DNA of 32,253 nt, taken from NCBI GenBank assembly GCA_030620045.1, contig JAUXAD010000007.1:1-32253 (forward strand), written 5' to 3'. The position numbers and the translations under genes were made by a program. The DNA is from an archaeon. Its GTDB lineage: Archaea > Nanobdellota > Nanobdellia > Pacearchaeales > GW2011-AR1. Shown in pieces: positions 21,955-30,111 of this stretch (its first letter is position 1; every line of letters starts with the position of its first letter). The notes under the pieces are model-generated. The model searched no databases. It had not been told where the DNA came from and saw only the letters and a list, made by a program, of their open reading frames with translations.

Positions 21955-23244
21955 TCAATAATCAATCAACTTAGAATAATCTTCTTCTATATCTTTCTGT
22001 ACAATATGAGAATACATCTGTGTGGTAGAAATATTCTTATGCCCTAGCAACCATTGAACCCTCTCTATCTTAACGCCCTTATTTAACAAATGTGTAGCAA
22101 AACTATGTCTAAGCGTATGGGGGTGGATATGCTTGTTTAGAGCCTTCTGGCTGCACGATTTTAATAAATAACCCCATCTCCTAGCCCCTATTTTAAACAA
22201 GGATATTTTAGGGTCTGGGTTGTCTTTTACAGCAACTTCCCTTATCCACCCCTCAATTCTATACATAAGCTTTGAGGGAACTATCACGATTCTTTCTTTA
22301 TCCCCTTTTTCAATAACTCTTAGTTTTCCTATCTTCTTTCCTGTAGAATCCCACTCATCCCAGTTAAAACTATGTGGTCTAATATTTATCAAGCCCCCAA
22401 GCCTCAAGCCACAATAAAAACTTAACAAGAGCATTATCTTATCTCTTTCCCTCTCAAAGCATTTCTCCATTTTCCACACCTCTATTTCCATAATAAAGTC
22501 TGGAATCCTGCTTGACTTTCCACCAGTCTCTCTAGGAATAATAATGGATCTCACATTAGCAATTATTTCTTTATCATAACCATCCTCATTTGTTAGAATA
22601 AAAGTCCTATAATTATTTATGAAAGCTTTAACTATTGAATTATACTTATGTTTTTTTAAGAAGGGATCAACTTTCTTTTGATTCATATTCTGTGCTGATC
22701 TAAATTTATCATAATAGAATAAGTAATTCATAACAGATTGATATGTAAGCTTCTTGGCTTCAAGCCAATCTATGAATCTCTTTCTTTCCTCAAAGTCAAC
22801 TTCTCCAATAATTTTTCTTTGATCTTTATGGAGTCTTCTCTCAACTGCTATTTTCTTTGCATCTTCTTTTGTTTTAATTTTATCATGTTTGATACATAAT
22901 GTTTGAATATTTTTTTCATCCCACTCATCTCCTCCAAGGGCAATCGGTATAATATGGTCGGCGACTAATTCTGGAGGATAAGCAGATGCATTGGATTTAA
23001 AACCACAACCATTTATTACACAAGTATAATTATCTCTCTTTAATATTTTCTCTCTTAATACTTGCCAACTTGTAAATTCCCTTATATCTTCCCAACCATG
23101 TTCCTTACAATAATTTCTTAATTTATCAGATTTTTTATATTTCTCTCTTAGATTATTACAAGTTGGAACTAAGCATAATAGATTACCTTTCTTATTTTTT
23201 CTTTCTCCTATAAATCTTGAACCTTCTCTTTGTTTCATTTCCAT
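21955..23244 (-). CDS. Tyrosine recombinase with N-terminal HNH/zinc domain (429 aa)
   Basis: Two modules. Residues 20-140: zinc knuckle C24/C29/C46/H49, then an HNH nuclease-like domain LREKILKRDNYTC ... VADHIIPIALGGD ... NIQTLCIKH (D96-H97, N112, H120; C75, C80, C117 as zinc ligands). Residues 150-429: a core-binding helical domain and the XerC/D-type catalytic domain with R281 (CGLRLGG), K313, H376-x-x-R379 (HTLRH), H402 (LLGHKNI) and nucleophile Y411 (TTQMYSH). All catalytic residues are present. Plain integrases are ~300-400 aa without a nuclease module, so the fusion is unusual. It probably integrates or excises the element, or resolves dimers; the HNH part may nick or simply bind DNA. 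Confidence 0.93.
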   Translation of the reverse strand: MEMKQREGSRFIGERKNKKGNLLCLVPTCNNLREKYKKSDKLRNYCKEHGWEDIREFTSWQVLREKILKRDNYTCVINGCGFKSNASAYPPELVADHIIPIALGGDEWDEKNIQTLCIKHDKIKTKEDAKKIAVERRLHKDQRKIIGEVDFEERKRFIDWLEAKKLTYQSVMNYLFYYDKFRSAQNMNQKKVDPFLKKHKYNSIVKAFINNYRTFILTNEDGYDKEIIANVRSIIIPRETGGKSSRIPDFIMEIEVWKMEKCFERERDKIMLLLSFYCGLRLGGLINIRPHSFNWDEWDSTGKKIGKLRVIEKGDKERIVIVPSKLMYRIEGWIREVAVKDNPDPKISLFKIGARRWGYLLKSCSQKALNKHIHPHTLRHSFATHLLNKGVKIERVQWLLGHKNISTTQMYSHIVQKDIEEDYSKLIDY

Positions 23245-23245
23245 T

Positions 23246-23416
23246 CTATATGAACCTCAACACAATAGCCAGAGCAATCCCAACTAAGACAACAAATATT
23301 AAAATTTTGAATACAATTCTAAAGAACTTCACTTTCTTAAATACCCCAAAATATAATGCTGCAAGTAAATATAAGAGAACAACTATGATGATTATTTCTT
23401 TTATTGGTATAGGCAT
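23246..23416 (-). CDS. Mini membrane protein (56 aa)
   Basis: Two hydrophobic helices (6-24 and 32-53) separated by FKKVKFF. Lies 8 nt after the zinc-ribbon gene and 1 nt before the integrase ATG, so the three form one operon. Function unknown. Confidence 0.5.
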   Translation of the reverse strand: MPIPIKEIIIIVVLLYLLAALYFGVFKKVKFFRIVFKILIFVVLVGIALAIVLRFI

Positions 23417-23424
23417 TTTATCAT

Positions 23425-23859
23425 TTAGTTAGCAATCCTAAGACCATATTCTTGTTGGTGTTGTAAAATCTTAATAGGATCTCTAGGTATTATTTTTATT
23501 ATTTTGAACTTAGAAGGAAGTATTCTTATAGCTGATTCTTCTTCTTGCACTTCTTCTTCCTGGAAGAACCCTTCTTTAAACTGCTTTGCTATCCTCTTAT
23601 CAACTAGATAAACAAAACCATCTTGATCTCTTATAGTTTCAAATTCTATTTTAGGCTTGATAAGTTGTATGTCGTTAGGTCTGTTGCTTGTATGTCGCTG
23701 TGTATGTCGTTTTTGTATGTCGTTTTTATTAAGGAAAAAGGCTCTACATTTATCTAATATCCTTTTATATCTACACTTAGGACAGCATATAAATCTCTTA
23801 TTTTTCCCTCTATAAAACCATATATAAAGACACTTTTTATTATAACATTTAACTTCCAT
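23425..23859 (-). CDS. Zinc-ribbon protein heading the integrase operon (144 aa)
   Basis: N-terminal zinc ribbon (C5, C10, and CCPKC at 25-29), a basic section whose coding DNA contains four GTATGTCG repeats (giving NDIQKRHTQRHTSNRPNDIQ), then a mixed domain and an acidic stretch (EEEVQEEES). Leaderless start from the TATA at 23883-23890. The same repeats lie directly upstream of its promoter, so it may bind them and act as autoregulator, recombination directionality factor or replication initiator. None of these is proven. Confidence 0.7.
   Translation of the reverse strand: MEVKCYNKKCLYIWFYRGKNKRFICCPKCRYKRILDKCRAFFLNKNDIQKRHTQRHTSNRPNDIQLIKPKIEFETIRDQDGFVYLVDKRIAKQFKEGFFQEEEVQEEESAIRILPSKFKIIKIIPRDPIKILQHQQEYGLRIAN
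23667..23722. repeat. Four GTATGTCG repeats inside the zinc-ribbon gene
   Basis: GTATGTCG occurs at 23667, 23690, 23702 and 23715 in the same orientation. The first copy extends to GTATGTCGTTAGGTCTGT, as in the promoter copies at 23896 and 23920. Direct repeats in clusters are typical of iterons or recombinase arm sites. Confidence 0.7.
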
Positions 23860-23882
23860 TTACAATATTAAACGAACATATC

Positions 23883-23890
23883 TTTATAAA
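23883..23890 (-). promoter_or_regulatory. TATA box of the zinc-ribbon/integrase operon
   Basis: TTTATAAA about 28 nt before the ATG at 23859 (leaderless). The tandem repeats abut it on the upstream side, where BRE/TFB or a regulator would bind. Confidence 0.6.
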
Positions 23891-23895
23891 TATAT

Positions 23896-23943
23896 GTATG
23901 TCGTTAGGTCTGTCGTTGTGTATGTCGTTAGGTCTGTCGTTTT
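23896..23943. repeat. Two tandem 24-bp repeats upstream of the integrase operon
   Basis: Two head-to-tail 24-bp units, each GTATGTCGTTAGGTCTGTCG plus four bases, with one mismatch. They occupy the region immediately upstream of the TATA box. The remaining gap to the ATPase gene (23944-24088) shows no gene; the + frame reading through the repeats is a by-product of them. Confidence 0.75.
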
Positions 23944-24088
23944 TACTATCTATTTTACTCCATATATTAAAGGAAAAGCACAGAAGAACCCAAAAGAAAC
24001 AAGTATTGATTCAAGAAAGCTGGGGTAATAAAAAAGATGATCAATTTTTTTCTAAGTCTATTCAACTAATACCCCTTAAACGAACTTA

Positions 24089-25012
24089 CTAAGGGCGATA
24101 ACCAAATCTATCATTTAGACCCTTATCATTATTATGGACAACCTTCTTAACTGGTTTTGCTAAAAAATGGCTTAGTGTGTCTTTAATTCCCAAATCTGTG
24201 AGTCTTATATTGAGCATAGTACATACACTACTATACTTCAATCCATTAACTAAACAGATTTCTTGCAGAGTTTCTTTTGTTATATCTCCATTTTTTAATC
24301 TATCTATTAGCTTATCATAAAATCCTCCCCCCTCTTCACCAGCCTTCATCTCTTCTACATAGACTGCCTTTCTCTTAGTTACTTTAATCTCTTCATAAAG
24401 TTCTCTTTGCTTTGGTGTTAAGTCTCCAAACTTTATATAGCCTCTAAAAGTTGTAAGCCTATTATATTTAGGATGATAGTTTGGATTCTTTTGTTTTGCT
24501 CTAGCCCATCCTTCTTCTACTTTCCTATTATATTTAACATCCCAACAATCATCAGAATATAAAATTCCCTCGTTAGAAATATGGACGACACCTAACCCCC
24601 TCTCAATGACATGAATATGTATTTTTACTAAGTCTCTAAGATCTTTATCTAAGCTATAAAAACTTGGGATAGCCATAGCATAAATATTAAAATTATCTCT
24701 ATACATATTAAGCATTTGTATAAGGAGTTGTTGATCCTCTTCAAAGAACTTTCTTTTATATCCTGTCCTTATTGCTTCATCATCAAAGAGACAACCAAAT
24801 TTAGTTTCTTCTAAAAGTTTCATTACATTCTTTCTTGAATAAACCTGATGTTTCCAAGGTTTGAATACTGGGAATCTAGAAAAGAATTTGTAAATCAAAG
24901 TTGACTTTCCATCCCCTCTTGCACCACTAACAACAATAATAACATCAAATTTATTTTTCTGTCTTTCCTTAGCTATTTCAACCAAATCTTTTATAGACCA
25001 AATTATTCTCAT
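24089..25012 (-). CDS. P-loop ATPase, candidate packaging/assembly motor (307 aa)
   Basis: Walker A GARGDGKST (30-38), Walker B GCLFDDEA (73-80, D77-D78-E79), a sensor-like AMAIPSFYSLDKDLRD (about 112-127), then IHVIERG. C-terminal part is helical with a possible winged helix (KETLQEICLVNGLKYSSVCTML). The opening IVVSGARGDGKST resembles Zot/FtsK-HerA-type viral ATPases used in DNA packaging or virion assembly, but the subfamily cannot be fixed by eye. It follows the 180-aa gene by 7 nt. Confidence 0.8.
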   Translation of the reverse strand: MRIIWSIKDLVEIAKERQKNKFDVIIVVSGARGDGKSTLIYKFFSRFPVFKPWKHQVYSRKNVMKLLEETKFGCLFDDEAIRTGYKRKFFEEDQQLLIQMLNMYRDNFNIYAMAIPSFYSLDKDLRDLVKIHIHVIERGLGVVHISNEGILYSDDCWDVKYNRKVEEGWARAKQKNPNYHPKYNRLTTFRGYIKFGDLTPKQRELYEEIKVTKRKAVYVEEMKAGEEGGGFYDKLIDRLKNGDITKETLQEICLVNGLKYSSVCTMLNIRLTDLGIKDTLSHFLAKPVKKVVHNNDKGLNDRFGYRP

Positions 25013-25019
25013 TCTCTTT

Positions 25020-25562
25020 TTATCCTTTCGTTTTTAATGCATCCGCAATTTGTTTCTTTGCCTTAGCAGGATCAAAATCTTCCCTATGTGTGAAAATTAA
25101 ATCATATCTATTTAATGGCTCATTTATTTCTGATTTGATTTCAGTTACTCTTTCAAGAGCAGGATTATATTCTTTCTCAACTAATTTAAGTTCTTGTGTT
25201 TTATTTTTTTGATTAATTTTATAAACGAATAAAGTTGGAAGAATTTTCCAATATCGTTTTAATTCCTTTTTAAGATTTATCAATGTTTCTTTATGAGTTC
25301 CCTTAACAGCAAATTTTGAATTATCAATTACCATTATCAAAGCCTTAATTAATCTTTTGAATCCTCTTATTTTTAAAACACCAAGAGGAATATCCACGCT
25401 TAACTCGTCTATTAACTCTGAAAAACCAAAAGTAGCAATTATTTCATATTCATCTGCCAAATATAACTGTTTCATTATTTTTAATCTTGCATAATCAGAA
25501 GCAACATTCCAATTCCCATAATCAGACATAATTTTTTCGTCTATAAAAGTTCCTTTTGGCAT
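25020..25562 (-). CDS. Partner protein of the ATPase (180 aa)
   Basis: Soluble, mostly helical; no recognised motif. Residues 40-85 (EIIATFGFSELIDELSVDIPLG) and 95-130 (basic helix HKETLINLKKELKRYWKI) are the best structured parts. Leaderless start from the TATA at 25584-25591. First gene of a two-gene operon with the ATPase, so it probably acts with it. Confidence 0.7.
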   Translation of the reverse strand: MPKGTFIDEKIMSDYGNWNVASDYARLKIMKQLYLADEYEIIATFGFSELIDELSVDIPLGVLKIRGFKRLIKALIMVIDNSKFAVKGTHKETLINLKKELKRYWKILPTLFVYKINQKNKTQELKLVEKEYNPALERVTEIKSEINEPLNRYDLIFTHREDFDPAKAKKQIADALKTKG

Positions 25563-25572
25563 AATTTATCTT

Positions 25573-25591
25573 TGTTAACAAAATTTATAAA
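25573..25591 (-). promoter_or_regulatory. TGTTAACA operator and TATA for the ATPase operon
   Basis: TGTTAACA (25573-25580) lies between the TATA box TTTATAAA (25584-25591) and the ATG at 25562, the position expected of a repressor site. Both elements are palindromic, so they could also serve the divergent + gene. The rest of 25592-25686 contains further TATA-like boxes (near 25623 and 25649) that fit the start at 25687. Confidence 0.5.
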
Positions 25592-25686
25592 TTTATCTAT
25601 TTTATAGAATTTTCAGGAATATTTATAAAGATTGTTTTTCTTAGTGATATATAAAAAAAGATGGTAAATTCTAATAACAAATAAAA

Positions 25687-28600
25687 ATGTTTATTACAAT
25701 TAGAAATACAGTTACAAAGACTTGTATTCTTAGACCAAGAATTGGTACTATTCTATGTGTTAGAGGAAGAGTGAGGGCAGCGAGAGGATATGGTAGAGAT
25801 GCCGCAAAGGCAGAAGCTGAAAGAAAAGCTAGAGAAGAAGCTATAAGAAGAGAAGAGGCTGCAAGGAAAGCTAGAGAAGAGGCTGCAAGGAAAGCTAGAG
25901 AGATTCTTGAAAAAGCCATTCAAGTAGCTAAAATAAGAGTAAGGAAAAAGACAATAACAGAAAAAGCATTTGAAGAAGTTATAAAAATAGCAAAAAAGAA
26001 AAAAGAAGAAAAAGAAAGAAAGGCGAGAATAGAAGCGATAAGAAAAGAAAAAGTTGTAAGAAGACTACCAGTTCCAACGAGACCCCTTTTTGAAGAAAGA
26101 CAAATTGATACTTTTAGATCACCAATAACAAGAAAAATTATCCCAGTTACACAATTATATCATATAGATCCAAAGTCAAAGGCTGTGAGAAAAGCAACAG
26201 CAAGAGAAGAAAGAATTTTTCAAAAAATAAGAGTTCTTAAAAAGATTCCAAAAAGGATATTACCACCAAAAAAACCACTAGTTCCAAGAAAACCACCAAT
26301 AATAAAAATAAAAAAATTACCACCGATAAAAAAACTACCTATAGTAAGACAAATAAAAGAACAAATAAAGAAAAAAGAAATTATAACAGAAGAGAAACTT
26401 CCAGAGGAAAAAAAAGACTTCTTGAGACCAGTTAGTGAAGCTATATCTAAAAGGACTTCAGAACTTAATAGATTAGAAAGACAAAGAGAAACCACAAGAA
26501 CTAAAGAAAGAATAGGGACTTTAAAATCAGAGATTACAGCAATGAAATCTACTGTAAGAAAAGCAGAACTTTTTGGTTTAGGTATGGCATCAGGAGTAAT
26601 ATCTAATGTAGTTGGATTAACACAATTACCAAAAGCTGCTAAAAAGGTTTTTGATGAAATAAAAGAAGATCCAAAAAATATTAAAAAAATAGGAAAAAGA
26701 ATACCTGATGTTTTACAAAGAGAAAAAGAAGAAATTACAGAACTCTATAGGGTAAGCCCAACAGAAGCTGTTGGAAATATTGCAGGACAAGTAGTATTCT
26801 TTGCTGGAACTGGGAAAGTTTTAAAGGTTGTTGGAAAATTGTCTAAACCAGCAGCAAAAATAGTTAAAACTTCTTTAAAAGGAAAGAAAGGAACAAAGAT
26901 TAAGCTTATTGGGACACAGGAAGCAGTTGGAGATAAAATAGTTACAAAAATTATTTTCTCTAAAGGGAAAAGGTCTTTAGGCGGGGCTATTGGAACATCT
27001 GTTATTAAAGGCGAGAGAGTTTTAACTCAAACTATTGGAAAAGTCGGAAAAATAAGCAGAGTAAAAAAGAAATTTAAAGTAAAAGGCGTATTTGTCGGAA
27101 GAGAAGTTGCAATGGCAAGAGAAAAAGCATTTAAAATTGCTTCTGAACTCCGAAAAATTAAGAGATTAAAAAGAAAATTAACAAAAAGAGAAAGAGGGAA
27201 ATTCAGGGTTCTTAAAAGAAAATCAAAAATAGGCTTATCAAAGAAATTAGAGGGTGTTCTTCAACTTGGGGCTGGGAAAATAGCACAAGCACCAGGAAAA
27301 AAATTGTTAAGAACAGTTGTTAAATTTCCAACAGCACAATTAAAGAAGGTAAAAGCAAAAGGTTTAACCATAAAAGATTTTGTTTCTATTTCTGGTGTTC
27401 TTACAAGAAAAGATTGGAGTTTAATAGTTGGAAAAATATTCACAAAGAAAAAAGATTTTATAGAATTTATTGGCTTAATAAAAGGAACATCTGGGAGAAC
27501 ATTACATTCTTTCTCTATTGGAAAACAACAATTATTCAGAAAGGCTTTAAAAGGTGTTGTAGGAGTTGCTACTGCAGCAACTCAAAGTGGAAGAAAAATA
27601 ATTCCAAAGTTATCGCCAAAAGCGAAAAATCTTATCGCAAGTGGTACTGGAGCGGTAATTACAAAAACAAAAGCCGTATTTACAAAACCAATCCCCCCTA
27701 TAAAACTTAAAACAATTATAACAAAACAAAAGGTAATTACTGCTACACGAACAAAAATTAGAACAAGACAAAGAACGATTACTGCTACACGAACAAAAAT
27801 TAGAACAAGACAAAAATTATTAGCGAAACAAACCCAAACCCAAGCGGTTAAGCAAAAACAAAGATTATTAACAAAACAGAAACAAGCTTTAAAACAGAAA
27901 CAAAAATTATTAGCGAAACAGAGATCGTCTTTAAAACAAAGACAGAGACTATTATCAAAAACCATAGCAAAAACAGTAAGTAAATATAGGGTTGCTATTC
28001 CAGGAGTACCAGTTACATTTCCCCCTAGAAAAAAACCAATAGGGCTTATTAAAAAAAAGAAAAAGATAAAAAAGAAAGTAAAAAAGCCAGTAGGAAAATT
28101 AGGGTATGATGTTTATGGAAAACATAAAAGAAAATTCATAAAATTAAGTAAAGTTCCTTTATCAAAAACACAGGCTTTAGATCGTGGTGCTTTTTCAATA
28201 GATAAATCAACTGGTGTAACATTTAAAATAAAAGCTGTTGGAAAAGTTAAGAAACTAGGAAAATTAACAAAAGGGGAAAAAGGACATTATTCTAGAACAA
28301 AGAAAAAATATAGATCATTTAGAATCCAAAAAGGAAAGAAGATAACATTAAAAGATAAATTCATAGAAAAGAAAGGTCTGCCGAGGATTGATACTAGAGG
28401 AGAAAAGAGACAATTAAGCTTAGCTAGGTTTGCTAAACAAAGAAGATTTATTGGTAAAATAAAACCTATGAAGAAACCAAAGAGAAGAACAATGAAACGA
28501 CCTTCTGGAAGAATAAAAAGTTCTCCTAGAAGACTTAGAATAAGAAAACCTAAGATGCCTTTAAAATTAAAAAAGTTAAAAAGAACAGTAATTAAGAAAG

Positions 28601-28818
28601 CACCTAGAGGGAAAAAACCAACTAGATGGAGATTTAAAGGAAATCGCAGACTTGGATTTAGAAATAATAAAGTTGTTGAAATAGTTAAATTTAATAAAAG
28701 AAAAAATCCTCCTCATAGATCAAGACCTATTAAAAGAGAAGCTTCTCCAGCACAATTAAGAAATTTAGCTAAGGGGAGAAAAATTAGACAACAGAATCTA
28801 AAGAGGAGAAGGGGGTGA
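25687..28818 (+). CDS. Large basic protein of module B (1043 aa)
   Basis: Full-length relative of the truncated protein at 3-1703. N-terminal part: AARKAREE helical repeats (45-75), basic Pro-rich linkers (190-235), a coiled segment, and two weakly hydrophobic stretches (FGLGMASGVISNVVGLTQLP near 297-316; AVGNIAGQVVFFAGTGKVLK near 360-380). Then a basic domain, a tandem repeat (683-710) with Gln-Lys repeats to about 760, and a C-terminal ~245-aa domain (YGKHKRKFIKLSKV ... KKPTRWRFKGNRRLGF) shared with module A. Only that C-terminal domain is conserved between the two copies. Likely a virion or nucleoprotein component that contacts DNA; family not recognised. Confidence 0.85.
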   Translation: MFITIRNTVTKTCILRPRIGTILCVRGRVRAARGYGRDAAKAEAERKAREEAIRREEAARKAREEAARKAREILEKAIQVAKIRVRKKTITEKAFEEVIKIAKKKKEEKERKARIEAIRKEKVVRRLPVPTRPLFEERQIDTFRSPITRKIIPVTQLYHIDPKSKAVRKATAREERIFQKIRVLKKIPKRILPPKKPLVPRKPPIIKIKKLPPIKKLPIVRQIKEQIKKKEIITEEKLPEEKKDFLRPVSEAISKRTSELNRLERQRETTRTKERIGTLKSEITAMKSTVRKAELFGLGMASGVISNVVGLTQLPKAAKKVFDEIKEDPKNIKKIGKRIPDVLQREKEEITELYRVSPTEAVGNIAGQVVFFAGTGKVLKVVGKLSKPAAKIVKTSLKGKKGTKIKLIGTQEAVGDKIVTKIIFSKGKRSLGGAIGTSVIKGERVLTQTIGKVGKISRVKKKFKVKGVFVGREVAMAREKAFKIASELRKIKRLKRKLTKRERGKFRVLKRKSKIGLSKKLEGVLQLGAGKIAQAPGKKLLRTVVKFPTAQLKKVKAKGLTIKDFVSISGVLTRKDWSLIVGKIFTKKKDFIEFIGLIKGTSGRTLHSFSIGKQQLFRKALKGVVGVATAATQSGRKIIPKLSPKAKNLIASGTGAVITKTKAVFTKPIPPIKLKTIITKQKVITATRTKIRTRQRTITATRTKIRTRQKLLAKQTQTQAVKQKQRLLTKQKQALKQKQKLLAKQRSSLKQRQRLLSKTIAKTVSKYRVAIPGVPVTFPPRKKPIGLIKKKKKIKKKVKKPVGKLGYDVYGKHKRKFIKLSKVPLSKTQALDRGAFSIDKSTGVTFKIKAVGKVKKLGKLTKGEKGHYSRTKKKYRSFRIQKGKKITLKDKFIEKKGLPRIDTRGEKRQLSLARFAKQRRFIGKIKPMKKPKRRTMKRPSGRIKSSPRRLRIRKPKMPLKLKKLKRTVIKKAPRGKKPTRWRFKGNRRLGFRNNKVVEIVKFNKRKNPPHRSRPIKREASPAQLRNLAKGRKIRQQNLKRRRG
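27736..27819 (+). repeat. Tandem 42-bp repeat in the large basic protein
   Basis: Two head-to-tail 42-nt units encoding ITATRTKIRTRQ-- twice, differing only near the end. They are followed by a Gln/Lys-rich run (KQKQRLL, KQKQKLL) of similar character, so this segment grows by slippage or duplication. Confidence 0.8.
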
Positions 28819-28824
28819 AAAAAT

Positions 28825-29103
28825 ATGGTGAAAAAATTAAGTAAAGAAGATATAAAAGCTATTAAAAGACTTGAAGATCTTAAAAGAAGAGCTCCATTTA
28901 TTACTTATGGGAAAGGGGGGAGATTACATCAACATAAATCATTAGCTAAAGCCAAGCTTATTGCTAGAGGACAAGCATTATTAGGAAAGAGGGGTTTTGT
29001 AGATAGAACTGACGGAAAATTTACTAGGAGTATTGTAGTCTTTGAACCAAAAACTACTTACAAAAGAGTTCCTACACGAAAAAGGAAAAGGAGAGGAAGA
29101 TAA
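28825..29103 (+). CDS. Small basic protein, module B only (92 aa)
   Basis: 92 aa, strongly basic (KLSKEDIKAIKRLEDLKRR ... RVPTRKRKRRGR), with a central ITYGKGGRLHQHKSLAKAKLIARGQ. Sits between the large basic protein and the helical protein, and is absent from the corresponding place in module A. Its stop abuts the next ATG (TAA-ATG). Probably nucleic-acid binding. Confidence 0.7.
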   Translation: MVKKLSKEDIKAIKRLEDLKRRAPFITYGKGGRLHQHKSLAKAKLIARGQALLGKRGFVDRTDGKFTRSIVVFEPKTTYKRVPTRKRKRRGR

Positions 29104-29751
29104 ATGACAAATGGAGAAGCAACAAACGAACACTTAGATTTCTTAGAGAAACAACTAAAACAGCAAGATAATAAAATTGCTGAATTAGGTGGTTACGCTG
29201 CTAGTAGTATTTATGGAACACAAGCACAAGACAGTAATCTCATTATGTGGCAGTTAGAATTAGATAATATTTTAGAAAGGATTGAACATTTATTGAAAGG
29301 AGATATTATCAAAGTCGTGGGGGAAGATACTATTTATGAAACACCAAAAGATAAAAGCTTAATTATTTTAAATGATTATGGAGTTCAATTAATTATGAAT
29401 GTAACTTCTTTTTATTTAAACCGAAACACTATTTTATCCACTTATGATGATAATAGAATCAAAGATATTTTATATGATCTTGGGAATGAATTAGCAGATG
29501 TTGTTTATATTAATTATGAAAAAATGGGTATGGACACTATAGAAAAGAGATCCAGGCACGAAATTTTAATTCTAAATATATTGCATACTATTGAAAGTGC
29601 TTACAATAGGGCTTTAGGTGGTGGAGAAAGAGATAGTCTAAGAAGTGCGAGAGTTGTAACAGAAAGTCTTGCTCCGAGGGGGCAAGTATTTAATCCAATG
29701 AGAAAAAAACATAGGGGTGGATTCCTTAACCCTCAAAATTGGAAATTCTAA
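29104..29751 (+). CDS. Conserved helical protein upstream of TR2 (215 aa)
   Basis: Paralogue of 1704-2363, with the same start MTNGEATNEHLDFLEKQ, the same MWQLELDNILERIEHLL helix and nearly identical C-terminal helices. Differences cluster in a short loop (GDIIKVVGEDTIYETP) and near the end. Conservation of this gene next to TR in both cassettes, in an avd-like position, suggests a DGR or target-linked role, though virion function cannot be excluded. Confidence 0.85.
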   Translation: MTNGEATNEHLDFLEKQLKQQDNKIAELGGYAASSIYGTQAQDSNLIMWQLELDNILERIEHLLKGDIIKVVGEDTIYETPKDKSLIILNDYGVQLIMNVTSFYLNRNTILSTYDDNRIKDILYDLGNELADVVYINYEKMGMDTIEKRSRHEILILNILHTIESAYNRALGGGERDSLRSARVVTESLAPRGQVFNPMRKKHRGGFLNPQNWKF

Positions 29752-29788
29752 TTAAAAGTTTGAATATATCATAAAACAGAGAAAGGAA

Positions 29789-29796
29789 TATTTAAA
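29789..29796 (+). promoter_or_regulatory. TATA box of the TR2 RNA
   Basis: TATTTAAA in the block GGAATATTTAAAAACTAAAA, identical to that before TR1. Confidence 0.55.
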
Positions 29797-29814
29797 AACT
29801 AAAAAGATTATTTA

Positions 29815-30111
29815 TTTTTGCCTTAGAGGTTTCATAAGTTTACCTATAGAGAAGGTGTGAAAACTTAACAGGCTACACGCATCTTTCATAGTGTTGAAAA
29901 ACCATAGAATACAATGATGATAATTAGTAGCCATGAATAACCTTGGGTAAGTTAGGAGTGAATATTAAAATCATGGTGGAACTTAATGAAGATGCTATAT
30001 TGGTCGCTAGGTTCTATGCGAATTCGGATTATGCTAACTTGAATTGCAACAGGAATTCTTCTAATGCGAATTCCAATCTTGGAATAACCTGTTAATCTCT
30101 AAGGCATTATA
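29815..30111 (+). ncRNA. DGR template RNA 2 (TR2 with conserved leader)
   Basis: Counterpart of 2415-2711. The leader is almost unchanged, but the inverted repeat seen in RNA 1 is damaged (TTCAACA becomes TTAACA) while TGTTGAA remains. The 40-codon frame through TR is also kept (29973-30095). Confidence 0.75.
30003..30086 (+). repeat. Template repeat TR2 of DGR B
   Basis: 84 nt, differing from TR1 by TAT for AAT at codon 5 and by the silent markers AAC-TTG and CTT. VR2 and VR3 carry these markers. Keeps nine AAT/AAC mutable codons. Confidence 0.93.

Noticed and set aside
23667-23943. CRISPR array
   Set aside because: Repeats are short, partly tandem without spacers, and partly inside a gene; no cas genes are present.
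23898-24092. 64-aa + strand frame MSLGLSLCMSLGLS...
   Set aside because: The repeated start is only the translation of the tandem DNA repeats, and no promoter is visible.
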